In this document: positions 31,509 to 42,952 of the stretch, piece after piece
Numbering within the stretch: the stretch's first letter is position 1
Layout: each line of letters starts with the position of its first letter
Assembly: GCA_027924585.1 (NCBI GenBank)
Contig: BSBM01000877.1
Span: 7,379,501-7,443,500, forward strand
From: Larix kaempferi
Taxonomy: Eukaryota > Streptophyta > Pinopsida > Pinales > Pinaceae
Length of the DNA stretch: 64,000 nucleotides
Direction: 5' to 3'
Position numbers and translations under genes: made by a program
The notes under the pieces: model-generated
The model's input: the letters and a program-made list of their open reading frames with translations, nothing else
Told to the model about the DNA's origin: nothing
Databases searched by the model: none

Positions 31509-31697
31509 GTGAGATGTGGTGACGAGCTTCGCTGTCCGAAGCCGATCCACCTGTGCGTCTGTAATCTGTATTCTGAAGATATAATGTTCATCATCATATT
31601 GATCGTGTGCCTCATTGCTATTGCTTTCGTGCTGATGGGAATAATTGGCAAATTATGTATGAAAGATCAATGTGCTGGCTTTAATATGAATGTTTGA
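31509..31697 (+). CDS. 62-aa leader ORF with one membrane segment (candidate)
   Basis: ATG at 31509 in GTGAGATGTGG, stop at 31695-31697, 33 nt before the PBS position. The first 24 residues contain four Cys. Residues about 26-50 form one strongly hydrophobic helix (IMFIIILIVCLIAIAFVLMG), followed by a short Lys/Cys tail. It is by far the longest ORF between RNA start and PBS and is identical in four copies, but those copies are nearly identical everywhere, so this does not prove selection. I know of no established petuvirus protein of this kind. It could be a small membrane protein, a ribosome-shunt uORF, or chance. Confidence 0.45.
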   Translation: MRCGDELRCPKPIHLCVCNLYSEDIMFIIILIVCLIAIAFVLMGIIGKLCMKDQCAGFNMNV

Positions 31698-31730
31698 ATG
31701 AATGTTTGATTGCGATGCGATCCTGCATAA

Positions 31731-32318
31731 ATTCACAATTACAGTGTACTGCTTCTAATCTTGATGATATGGCCCATGATATCCAGTTATTGAAAGCAAA
31801 CTGTGCTGAACAAGGAAAAAAGCTTGAATTGGTTATTGCTAAACTAGCTTTAGTTGATCATATTTTGCATGATACAACTGAAATAGAGAAAGCTGTAAAA
31901 GTAGCTTCTGACAAGTTAGAAGCTAGATTAGATGTTCTGTCTCAGTTAACATCTAGAACTCAGGAATTAAAAAAGAAACAATATGTTGTTCCTGAACAAG
32001 TTTTACAGTTAGCTCGAAAAGGTCATGCCAAATCCGTTTCATTTGGTCTTGTAGATGCAGAAGATAATAGACCAGAATGGGATTTTGGTGCTAGTGCAGC
32101 TGAAAAAGAAAACATAATGGACTGGATAAAAGAATTTAAGACATTTAATCCTGTGCTGGATGAAAAATATGTTGGAGATGTTCATATGATGGCGGCAGAA
32201 TCCTCAAACAGAATGAGAATAGGATCACAACCTCACAATGAGGATTATGATACTCATATGCCTGATGCCACAGGAGTTTCTGAAGCTCCAAGAATTCATA
32301 GCTTTGGCATAAACAATT
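31731..32318 (+). pseudogene. Pararetrovirus fragment v1661-v2248 (coiled-coil to capsid start)
   Basis: Joined directly to the end of the complete copy with AA(A)TTC-type overlap. It encodes NSQLQCTASNLDD through SFGINN, in frame, without a viral start. It ends at ACAATT, where 27 bases from v2864-v2891 (TGTTCTCTGCTTC..., 32318-32344) follow as filler before the minus-strand copy. Confidence 0.88.
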
Positions 32319-32342
32319 GTTCTCTGCTTCTTTCTGTAAAGA

Positions 32343-33899
32343 AGCTTCTAACTTGTCAGAAGCTACTTTTACAGCTTTCTCTATTTCAGTTGTATCATGC
32401 AAAATATGATCAACTAAAGCTAGTTTAGCAATAACCAATTCAAGCTTTTTTCCTTGTTCAGCACAGTTTGCTTTCAATAACTGGATATCATGGGCCATAT
32501 CATCAAGATTAGAAGCAGTACACTGTAATTGTGAATTTGTCCAATTTGCTAATTTTATTTCATCAGATGAATTCTGATCTGTAGCAACTGCTTTTGTGGA
32601 AATAAATTCTTTCTTACTTAACCCATCAGAAGAATATTGTCTGAATGCTGTTTCAGGGAGATTGCGGCCAGGGTGAAAGGATCTTTGGCCATGAGCATTA
32701 ACAGATTCAGATTCTGCTCGTACTCTAGGTAAGGATGAAAACATATAGAGGCTAGGATACTCCTGCGAGGTTTGACGTTTCTCTTTTTGAATGATTTTTT
32801 GTTTTATTTTTTGACAAGCAGTACAGTCAGAATGCTGACCTTTATGTTCTAAATTATTTTGTACAGGATTATCTACAATAGGATCTTCTAAAGAGCTTTT
32901 ACTCAACTGATTTGATAAGGCTTGCCTTCTGGCAGCATCATAACTTGAAGTTGAAGCGGATCTAATCAGAGGAGCTTTAAATCTCGGGATCGGTTCAGGA
33001 TGTGGAGATCTGAAAGAGGATGTTCCTTCATCAAAGACAAGAGGTTTAGGGGATAATACAGCTTTTAATCGTTCTTGATGCCGAAGTTCAGAGTACTTCA
33101 TTTCCCATGACTGTGGATATGAAATGCCAGTCCAATTGAAAGTAATGGGAGTTGCATTTTTAGACCTGGACTTTGGTGTTTCCACCACGCTGCAGTCTGC
33201 AGGACTCTGACTGATCTTGGATCTAAGTTGCGGTAAAGTATCATTCCCAAACCGGACACAGACACCACCCTTAAGTTGAATAATTTTGGAACCATTCAAC
33301 ATATTAAATCCCTTGGGTAAAATATAAGCTTTCAGAAGATTATAGATATGTGGGTCATCTAAACTAACAGAAAAACGAGGATATACAGTACCAAACGCGG
33401 GACCATCATGAAGCGGTGCAGTAAAACCACCTATGACAGCGTCAGAAAACTGGTTATGACGAGTATCTACAATAACACAAATAGATGAAACAGGTAAACG
33501 GGGTCTGACTAGTGGACCTAAGCCTAACTTAACAGCACCAAAGTGTGCATATTTAAAGTGTTGTTCTTTAGCCCAATCAATCTGAGATTTATCTAAGAGA
33601 GGTATATGAATAGGCTCTTGATCATCTGTGAAAGATATATCAATATTTGAAACTTTGATTTGAGTTGCAGTATGAAAATTCCACCAATTTAATCTGTAGA
33701 CTTCTTTTGGCAAAATCTTTGGTAACTCCCAATCTGCAGTTGGATTTGTATCTGATATAGTGATGTAAGAAGAATTCTCACTATCTGATGTAGAAGGTTG
33801 AAAGGAACCAGTCCTTCTATCTGCAAGTGTTACTTCAATATCATTACCTGACTGACACTCTAAACTTGCTAGCGGAACAGCATCCATTGTGGGATCCAT
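32343..33899 (-). pseudogene. Polyprotein 5' part of the permuted copy (residues 1-519)
   Basis: Native ATG at 33899-33897 with leader and PBS upstream. It codes the movement protein and the region to DKLEA, identical in protein to the complete copy. Past 32343 the frame reads 66 more codons into the neighbouring opposite-strand viral fragments before a stop at 32145-32147; those residues are antisense and meaningless. Truncated by the permutation, not by mutation. Confidence 0.88.
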
Positions 33900-34182
33900 G
33901 GTTTGAAGAAGTGAGGGCTAGCTTCTACGCTGCGGGCAATTCTGTAGACTTACTCCCCTATCCCTGGGCCTTACTGCTACTCTAACATCCGCACTACGCT
34001 TACACTTCTATGTTCCCACAATCACTCAGCAATCATTTTCATTGCCTACTGAATACATGTTTTAAGAGTGTTCTGAAATAAAAGCAGGTATATTCAGCAC
34101 AGAGTCACACATGCATCATATAAACAGAGAAGGTTTATCGAAATACCAGATACTTGAGAGTTCACCAAACAGTAGTAGTCAC

Positions 34183-34196
34183 TGGCTCTGATACCA
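34183..34196 (-). promoter_or_regulatory. tRNA-Met primer-binding site (permuted copy)
   Basis: Reverse complement of TGGTATCAGAGCCA. Here the PBS is continuous with intergenic sequence on one side (34197-) and leader on the other, which proves the order of the circular genome. Confidence 0.95.
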
Positions 34197-35166
34197 TTAT
34201 GCAGGATCGCATCGCAATCAAACATTCATTCAAACATTCATATTAAAGCCAGCACATTGATCTTTCATACATAATTTGCCAATTATTCCCATCAGCACGA
34301 AAGCAATAGCAATGAGGCACACGATCAATATGATGATGAACATTATATCTTCAGAATACAGATTACAGACGCACAGGTGGATCGGCTTCGGACAGCGAAG
34401 CTCGTCACCACATCTCACTGCCTTGACACAATGTTATGGGCCCTTTTAGATTTGGCTACTTCCCGAAGGCATGTAGTTACTCTCAGGCTCCTGGGATTCC
34501 CATAATATGCCAACTAGCAGACCCTTACAGACTCTTTATACAGAATCGATACCTTGGCTTTCTGATGCAGTGTTATACCATTACAGGCAACCTGCAGAGC
34601 ATATTACCTCGGCTCTCACACACCTACAGACCTGTCGAGCGGACTACTTGCTCAGACGACTCCTAGACTTGCAGAGCGGACTACTTGCTCATGCGACTTC
34701 TAGACTTGCAGAGCGGACTACTTGCTCATGCGACTCGCTCTGAATCAAATGAACCCAAGGCCTTTCTTTTATAGCATTACAACCGGTAAGCCGGTACCCA
34801 AAAACTTACACTAGACAGTCAAAAGTAAGATTCCGGGGCATGATGGGGACTACCACCATGTTATCTCGTCCCTTAGAGGCAGTGCCATGTGGGGACCCGG
34901 CGAATCTTATCCGACAAACTCAAGACTCGGACTGACTGAAAGACATAAAGTAAAAGCTATTGGCCGACAAAACTGGGCCATTTATTACATCAGTCAAATT
35001 ACAAAGCATCTCGGTACAAAAAAGCAGACCGAGGAATCCAAAGAAAGCTTTCGGCTACTATGGCCGACAAAACAAAGTGGGTTGGCCCACCAACGGCTTC
35101 CACTAAATATGTACAAGAGCATGATCACGGACCAAAGAATCTTCATTCCCGTAAGATACGGAAAAA
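34197..35166 (-). promoter_or_regulatory. Viral intergenic region with promoter (permuted copy)
   Basis: Same elements as in the complete copy: AATAAA complement at 34981-34986, TATA box at 34767-34773, 37-bp repeats 34625-34735, 62-codon ORF 34418-34230. At the predicted RNA start it reads CAGAGCG where the complete copy has CAGAGCA. Confidence 0.8.
34230..34418 (-). CDS. 62-aa leader ORF with one membrane segment (permuted copy)
   Basis: Same protein as at 31509-31697, with PBS following 33 nt after its stop on the minus strand. Status as a real gene is unproven. Confidence 0.42.
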   Translation of the reverse strand: MRCGDELRCPKPIHLCVCNLYSEDIMFIIILIVCLIAIAFVLMGIIGKLCMKDQCAGFNMNV

Positions 35167-38100
35167 TCATGGAGTATCATATCCTGATCCGCATACGCAC
35201 ACTGTCGTGTCACCAGGTCCAGGTACCCCGCCACAAACACAGTCAAGGCAACCTTGAGCATTTAGTTCTTCTTCAAGTTCTCGCCTTGCCAATTCTTCTT
35301 CTATATAATTTGGCTGGGATTCAGTATACTGCCAATAGTCATACTGATTATTTGGGAATTCTTCATTCATATCTGGATATAAAAGTTCTCCGAAGCATTG
35401 TTCTACATCTGACCCACGGAGATATTCATTAGCACCATAGACAAATTCGGAGGCGAATTGTGATTCAACCCTATAGTTTAGAGGTAGGGTTCTTCTATGG
35501 ACTTTAGTATCCAGTCTCTTGCCATCTTTATCCCTTTTGATAAACTTCTGGGTGACTGTTACACAGTGTTCTAATGGAGTGTATCTACCTCCATGATGTC
35601 TCAGTTTAAACTTAAACCACTGATGAACCTGGTCAGCGGCTTGCATATCAGCCTCAAGATGAAGAATAAAATTAGCTTTACGATCTACCCAGGCGTTTCT
35701 TGGGCAGAATTTTTCCAGAAATATTTGAGTCCAACCGGACCATTTTCTGTGCTTTAAATTAGCAGGATCAGCACAAATAATTATTGCTGTCTGCTCTCTG
35801 CAAAACTGAAGAATCAAGTTGTAAGAAGTCCATGTCAAATCTCCTGAGCCGAGATCGACATACCAAATTTCTCCTTCAGCTTCCATGTTCTGGTCAATCC
35901 AGACTTCTTCACATCGAGCTAATTTTTCTCTGGCATTCTGTAAACCTCTGAAAGCACCCTTTTCCCATCTTTCGAGAATCTTTAACTTGCAGGGATTCTC
36001 TTGAATTTGCTTAATCAGAGTGAGGCTTAAAAACTTTTCTGCATCCTTGACATCAGCATAATCTAACAGTTGCTGACGTTCTTCCTGAGAAATATCCTTA
36101 TCCCAAGGAGCCAAAAATAAGGATTCTGGAGGAGCTCTGAGAGCTTCTTCTTCTTCTTGGAATGGAGCTTTGCCACTTTTATAATTCACCATATTATCAC
36201 TCATGTATCTTTTATTATGTCCTGGACCAGAACCAGAACCACTTGCATCATTAGCAGAAAACATATTCAGACTTGGAGAAGAAACCTGTACATTCTCACG
36301 AGTCAACATGTCAGCAAGACAATTTAAGTAACCTGGCTTATACACAATGTCATAGTCAAAATTACTGAGCCAGATAAACCATTTTAAAATTCTGCTACTA
36401 TTTTCTGCCATTAAACTTTCATTCTTAAAGATACCGGGCATAATCTTTAAATCTGTTCTAACAATGAAATGAACAGGTTTTAAGTACAGAATGAAATGGT
36501 TGACAGTTTTCTTGACTGCAAGTATTTCTTTATGGCTACTTGGATAATTTAGTTCAGCTCCTTTAAATGAACCAGATGCATAGCCACAGATTCTTGCTTG
36601 GCTATTTATTTCTTCAATTAGAACACCTCCCCATGTGGTGTTAGACGCATCTGTTTCAACTATCAAATTTCCCTTTCCTTGGGGAAGAGACAAAGCTGGA
36701 AGATGCTTAACTTTTTCTTTTATTCGCTGGACAGCTAAAGTCATCTCATCAGACCATGGAACAGGATTTTTCTTTAGCCTTTTCTGCAAACAATGAATAT
36801 CTGCGGCTTGACCTTTATAAAAGGGCCTGATATAATTTAAGCATCCTAAGAATCTTTGTAACTGGGTTTTCTCAATAATTTTGTCAGGAAAGTGATCAAA
36901 TGATTGGAGCACATGCTGCTGCAAAACTACCTGACCTGCTTTGATATGGAGACCCAGAAATTCTATTTCTGTCTTACCAATTTCCATTTTGCTTGCTGAT
37001 AAGACCAAACCATGCTGGTAGACTAAATCATAAAACTGCTGCAAATGCTTTAAATGTTCTTGGAGATTTTTAGAACATATGAGAATATCATCAATAAAAA
37101 CAGCTAACCATGGTATATCTCTAAAGATATCTTCCATTCGCTTCTGAAACTCAGAAGGAGCATTATTGATACCAAATGGTAGCACTTTCCACTGATATTG
37201 TCCATGAGGAACTACAAATGCAGTTTTGAATCTGTCTTTCTTCTCTATCCCAATTTGGTAAAAACCAGATTTTAAATCAAATTTACTAAAAACAGTACAA
37301 CCATTGATTTTCTGCAAAAGACTAGCTTTATCAGGCAAAGGATACCTGATCTTTTGGAGAACTGCATTAAGAGGTTTAAAATTGACAACCAACCTTGGTT
37401 TACCTCTTTTCTGTTCACTGTGCTTGTTTACAACAAAGGCTCGACAAGCCCAAGGGCTTTTAGATGGTTCAATTAAACCTTTATCCAAGAGCTCTTTAAT
37501 TTCTTTAGAACAGAATTCTCTTTCACTAGGACTCATTAGTCTTGCAGATGCTTTCATTGGTTTTATCTGCTGAAGTGGATCAAATGGAAGAGAGACAAAA
37601 TATTTTTCCCTTGTCCAGAAAGCATTTGGACTTTCAGAACAACAATCCTTTTTCAGCCTTTCAGAAATACCCTCTAGATATTTATCAGCATTGAGTTGGG
37701 CGAAAGATATACATCTTTCCATTTTATTAAGAGAGGCTGTTGACACGGCCTTTTGTTTTGGAGGAGAAGCTTGACATCTAGGGGAATAGGAATAACTTAG
37801 TGGAATAGTGACAGATTGGTCATCAACTGTACAAGTGAATGTCATCTTCTTAGTATCCATTGAAAAAGGACTAACTGACACTAAAAATTCAGAACCTAAT
37901 ACACAATCTTCTTTAGTTTCTTCAAACCGAAAAAGAGATAAAGAACAAAACTTTGACCCTATAGACACTGGAAAATCCTTTACTTTACCAGACAGATAAA
38001 CTGGTGATCCTTGGATTGCAGATCCATATTCTTTTGTTTTCTCCCAATAAAACTCAGGAATAGCATTTCCTCTAGCCAAGTTAAACTGGCATCCGGAATC

Positions 38101-40407
38101 AATTAAACACTGTATTGGGTAAGATTTAAACTCAGAAGGGCAAAAAGTTAGAGTAGTAAATAGTTTAGGACCTGATACAGCTCCTAGAAGACTTACACTC
38201 TGGGATCTTGGTGAAGGTGAATGGTCAGGGGTTTTTTCAGGATATTCTTCTTCTGGGATGTCATCCTCCTTAGTTCCACAAACCCTTTCAATTTCATTGG
38301 ACAATTCATCTTCTGAAGACTGATCTTTTTCTAGCAAAACAATTGCTAAAGAATTCTTTATTTCATCAGCTTCTTTCACCAATTTTCTTATTTCCTCCTG
38401 CTTAGCTTTCAGCTTATTTCTCAGCAATCTTTCTCTGTCTGATCTGTGCTGTTGTCTATCTTTATGGCCGCTTGGATACTCTCTGTACAGTTCTGCAGGA
38501 TTAAAATTTAAATCAACTGATTTTCCTTTATCTTTTTCTATTGACTGTAACTGGGCTTGTAGAGACTTTTTCTCATTTCTAAGCTCAGTTCTTTCCTGAT
38601 GTCTATAGATAGGAATAGAAGACAATTCAAGATCAATTGCTGCTAATCTCTTCTCAATCTGTACAGGAGAGATTATTCTTGAAAACATATATAAATTAAA
38701 ATCAAACTCAGGAAGATCAGTATATACAGAGGCTGTCTCACACCCCCCTAAATGTGGTTCCGAGTCAGAATCAGAAGAGGAAGAATCGGGAGCACATTTA
38801 GCAAGTTGAATATCAGAATCTGAGGAAGAATCCTCAGAGGCATCAGAATCAGAATCAGGGAGATAGATAACCTCACCAGAAGGTGGAAAATCAGTACTAA
38901 CTTTATACAAATCCCACCAGAAGGGATCAAGTGTGGAACACACTCCTGCACGCTTTGGCCTAGATTTCCTTTTTGGACATTTGGATGCCCAATGTCCTTT
39001 ACTGCCACATATGAAACAAGTATCGCCTTTGCCTTTTTCATATCTTCTTTTCACAAATCTTTTATACTTATGCTTTTTCTTAAAATGCTTGGATTTGTGT
39101 TTGTAGGGCTTATCTAAATGATATCTACCTTCAGAAGTGAAATACTTCTTTTTCTTTTTCTTGCAATGACAACTTTCAGTTCCTAGATGTCCCCTGTTAT
39201 GGGCTCCACAGCCCCAATCAGGCATTTTAGCTACTTCTTTACAGAAAGAAGCAGAGAACATTTGTTGATGCCTTTTAAAATCTTTATCTACTCTTTTCTG
39301 TAAACAATGTTCTTGCCATGTTTCCAGAATATAATGATGGAGTTGTGCTAAAGACAAAGATCTCAAAGGAATATTTCTATCTTTTAATGCCTTTTCAACA
39401 GCATCTGGAACATGTCCAGGGAAACTTCTTAAATAATGTTTTAGATAAGCTTCATTGCCAGATTTTCCTGAAGAGATCAATAATTTCTGCATATAACAGA
39501 AATAAGCTTCTGCCTTATTCAAATCACACAAACGTGCAGACATATATAAAGAAGCTAAATGATCAAAATCTTCATGTGCTTCAGGACCATAAAATTCTCG
39601 ACTAAGGGCAGATATTATTTGTTCATCTGAATCATTTGCTGCAAGCATTTCATTTCTGGCTTCTTGTGGCAACCAACGCCACCATTCATATGCTAAACCA
39701 GAAAGACCTGCAACTAACTGTGCACCTAACATTTGGGCAGTAACATTATGATCTTGTTGCTTTTTATAAATCAACCAATGTGTAAGCAACTGGAGAGCAT
39801 TCTTGATTTCTTCCCTAGATTGACATTGAATATTTAAAACTGGTTGTTCAGGCATCTGAGAAATCAAGTTATTTAAATTGTTTATGCCAAAGCTATGAAT
39901 TCTTGGAGCTTCAGAAACTCCTGTGGCATCAGGCATATGAGTATCATAATCCTCATTGTGAGGTTGTGATCCTATTCTCATTCTGTTTGAGGATTCTGCC
40001 GCCATCATATGAACATCTCCAACATATTTTTCATCCAGCACAGGATTAAATGTCTTAAATTCTTTTATCCAGTCCATTATGTTTTCTTTTTCAGCTGCAC
40101 TAGCACCAAAATCCCATTCTGGTCTATTATCTTCTGCATCTACAAGACCAAATGAAACGGATTTGGCATGACCTTTTCGAGCTAACTGTAAAACTTGTTC
40201 AGGAACAACATATTGTTTCTTTTTTAATTCCTGAGTTCTAGATGTTAACTGAGACAGAACATCTAATCTAGCTTCTAACTTGTCAGAAGCTACTTTTACA
40301 GCTTTCTCTATTTCAGTTGTATCATGCAAAATATGATCAACTAAAGCTAGTTTAGCAATAACCAATTCAAGCTTTTTTCCTTGTTCAGCACAGTTTGCTT
40401 TCAATAA
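35167..40407 (-). pseudogene. Polyprotein 3' part of the permuted copy (residues 475-2219)
   Basis: Open from residue 475 (KANCAEQ) to the native stop at 35167-35169: capsid, zinc knuckle, protease, RT, RNase H, C-terminal region. Catalytic residues are as in the complete copy. One private change is seen next to the zinc knuckle (RRYEKG for RRSEKG). It has no native start; an internal Met at 40404 is the first available. At 40404-40407 it meets the PBS of the next forward copy through a shared ATAA. Confidence 0.88.
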
Positions 40408-42117
40408 TGGTATCAGAGCCAGTGACTACTACTGTTTGGTGAACTCTCAAGTATCTGGTATTTCGATAAACCTTCTCTGTTTATATGATGCATGTGTGAC
40501 TCTGTGCTGAATATACCTGCTTTTATTTCAGAACACTCTTAAAACATGTATTCAGTAGGCAATGAAAATGATTGCTGAGTGATTGTGGGAACATAGAAGT
40601 GTAAGCGTAGTGCGGATGTTAGAGTAGCAGTAAGGCCCAGGGATAGGGGAGTAAGTCTACAGAATTGCCCGCAGCGTAGAAGCTAGCCCTCACTTCTTCA
40701 AACCATGGATCCCACAATGGATGCTGTTCCGCTAGCAAGTTTAGAGTGTCAGTCAGGTAATGATATTGAAGTAACACTTGCAGATAGAAGGACTGGTTCC
40801 TTTCAACCTTCTACATCAGATAGTGAGAATTCTTCTTACATCACTATATCAGATACAAATCCAACTGCAGATTGGGAGTTACCAAAGATTTTGCCAAAAG
40901 AAGTCTACAGATTAAATTGGTGGAATTTTCATACTGCAACTCAAATCAAAGTTTCAAATATTGATATATCTTTCACAGATGATCAAGAGCCTATTCATAT
41001 ACCTCTCTTAGATAAATCTCAGATTGATTGGGCTAAAGAACAACACTTTAAATATGCACACTTTGGTGCTGTTAAGTTAGGCTTAGGTCCACTAGTCAGA
41101 CCCCGTTTACCTGTTTCATCTATTTGTGTTATTGTAGATACTCGTCATAACCAGTTTTCTGACGCTGTCATAGGTGGTTTTACTGCACCGCTTCATGATG
41201 GTCCCGCGTTTGGTACTGTATATCCTCGTTTTTCTGTTAGTTTAAATGACCCACATATCTATAATCTTCTGAAAGCTTATATTTTACCCAAGGGATTTAA
41301 TATGTTGAATGGTTCCAAAATTATTCAACTTAAGGGTGGTGTCTGTGTCCGGTTTGGGAATGATACTTTACCGCAACTTAGATCCAAGATCAGTCAGAGT
41401 CCTGCAGACTGCAGCGTGGTGGAAACACCAAAGTCCAGGTCTAAAAATGCAACTCCCATTACTTTCAATTGGACTGGCATTTCATATCCACAGTCATGGG
41501 AAATGAAGTACTCTGAACTTCGGCATCAAGAACGATTAAAAGCTGTATTATCCCCTAAACCTCTTGTCTTTGATGAAGGAACATCCTCTTTCAGATCTCC
41601 ACATCCTGAACCGATCCCGAGATTTAAAGCTCCTCTGATTAGATCCGCTTCAACTTCAAGTTATGATGCTGCCAGAAGGCAAGCCTTATCAAATCAGTTG
41701 AGTAAAAGCTCTTTAGAAGATCCTATTGTAGATAATCCTGTACAAAATAATTTAGAACATAAAGGTCAGCATTCTGACTGTACTGCTTGTCAAAAAATAA
41801 AACAAAAAATCATTCAAAAAGAGAAACGTCAAACCTCGCAGGAGTATCCTAGCCTCTATATGTTTTCATCCTTACCTAGAGTACGAGCAGAATCTGAATC
41901 TGTTAATGCTCATGGCCAAAGATCCTTTCACCCTGGCCGCAATCTCCCTGAAACAGCATTCAGACAATATTCTTCTGATGGGTTAAGTAAGAAAGAATTT
42001 ATTTCCACAAAAGCAGTTGCTACAGATCAGAATTTATCTGATGAAATAAAATTAGCAAATTGGACAAATTCACAATTACAGTGTACTGCTTCTAATCTTG
42101 ATGATATGGCCCATGAT
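40408..42117 (+). pseudogene. Pararetrovirus 5' fragment: PBS, leader, polyprotein residues 1-470
   Basis: PBS at 40408-40421, ATG at 40705. The reading frame holds the complete movement protein and linker, then breaks at CATGAT (v1710) into a protease-region piece and stops at 42124-42126. Private changes: Asp to Asn in SLNDPH and Ser to Leu in QNLSDE. It could still yield a movement protein plus linker if transcribed, but no viral promoter stands in forward orientation directly upstream. Confidence 0.9.
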
Positions 42118-42173
42118 GTCTGGTAAAGTAAAGGATTTTCCAGTGTCTATAGGGTCAAAGTTTTGTTCTTTAT

Positions 42174-42216
<43 letters not shown>

Positions 42217-42618
42217 ATGAGCAGTACAGTCAGAATGCTGACCTTTATGTTCTAAATTATTTTGTACAGGATTATCTACAATAGGATCTTCTAAAGAGCT
42301 TTTACTCAACTGATTTGATAAGGCTTGCCTTCTGGCAGCATCATAACTTGAAGTTGAAGCGGATCTAATCAGAGGAGCTTTAAATCTCGGGATCGGTTCA
42401 GGATGTGGAGATCTGAAAGAGGATGTTCCTTCATCAAAGACAAGAGGTTTAGGGGATAATACAGCTTTTAATCGTTCTTGATGCCGAAGTTCAGAGTACT
42501 TCATTTCCCATGACTGTGGATATGAAATGCCAGTCCAATTGAAAGTAATGGGAGTTGCATTTTTAGACCTGGACTTTGGGCATCTGGAACATGTCCAGGG
42601 AAACTTCTTAAATAATGT
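42118..42618. mobile_element. Patchwork of small viral pieces around a 39-T run
   Basis: In order: 42118-42181 forward from the protease region (v4131-v4194); a run of 39 T (42177-42215); 42216-42578 minus strand from the movement-protein/linker region (about v1380 to v1020); 42579-42618 minus strand from the capsid region (v2722-v2683). Neighbouring pieces share a few bases or none. No functional gene. Confidence 0.85.
42177..42215. repeat. Homopolymer run of 39 T
   Basis: The run joins TCTCTTTTT of the protease region to the complement of an A-rich viral stretch (CAAAAAATAAAACAAAAAATC), so a short T/A run existed on both sides. Expansion by slippage, or an assembly or sequencing artefact, are both possible. 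Confidence 0.8.
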
Positions 42619-42655
42619 TTGAATGAATGTTTGATTGCGATGCGATCCTGCATAA

Positions 42656-42669
42656 TGGTATCAGAGCCA
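42656..42669 (+). promoter_or_regulatory. tRNA-Met primer-binding site (frameshifted copy)
   Basis: TGGTATCAGAGCCA, continuous with 40 nt of the preceding intergenic region. Confidence 0.95.
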
Positions 42670-42952
42670 GTGACTACTACTGTTTGGTGAACTCTCAAGT
42701 ATCTGGTATTTCGATAAACCTTCTCTGTTTATATGATGCATGTGTGACTCTGTGCTGAATATACCTGCTTTTATTTCAGAACACTCTTAAAACATGTATT
42801 CAGTAGGCAATGAAAATGATTGCTGAGTGATTGTGGGAACATAGAAGTGTAAGCGTAGTGCGGATGTTAGAGTAGCAGTAAGGCCCAGGGATAGGGGAGT
42901 AAGTCTACAGAATTGCCCGCAGCGTAGAAGCTAGCCCTCACTTCTTCAAACC

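Larger units (their letters stand above)
23804..31730 (+). mobile_element. Endogenous pararetrovirus, complete genome-length copy (7,927 bp)
   Basis: Exactly one genome length, opened at the PBS: it begins with the PBS at 23804 and ends with GATCCTGCATAA at 31730, the bases that precede the PBS wherever the two are still continuous (34197-34210 minus, 42642-42655, 57597-57610). Contents: PBS, leader, uninterrupted 2,219-codon polyprotein, intergenic region. Single-polyprotein layout with MP-CP-PR-RT-RH order, tRNA-Met PBS and no integrase gene is the Petuvirus type of Caulimoviridae. No inactivating change is visible in this copy. Confidence 0.93.
30761..31730 (+). promoter_or_regulatory. Viral intergenic region with promoter (complete copy)
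   Basis: 970 bp from the polyprotein stop to the next PBS position. In order: AATAAA at 30941-30946; TATAAAA at 31154-31160; predicted RNA start about 31185; three 37-bp repeats 31192-31302; tiny ORFs at 31198-31209, 31235-31246 (both MSK), 31325-31354, 31424-31444 and 31455-31481; 62-codon ORF 31509-31697. This is the counterpart of the 35S promoter and first part of the leader in other caulimovirids. Confidence 0.8.
32343..40407 (-). mobile_element. Circularly permuted pararetrovirus copy with about 138-bp terminal redundancy
   Basis: Reading on the minus strand: starts at v1717 (40407), runs through the rest of the polyprotein, the intergenic region, the PBS (34196-34183), leader and polyprotein start, and ends at v1854 (32343). 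Total about 8,065 bp, which is one genome plus about 138 bp present at both ends. No frameshift or stop is seen in either coding part. Confidence 0.9.

Noticed and set aside
23804-31730. LTR retrotransposon with the viral intergenic regions as LTRs
   Set aside because: The PBS lies directly at the unit boundary with no LTR upstream in the complete copy, the movement protein and caulimovirid domain order are present, and no integrase is encoded.
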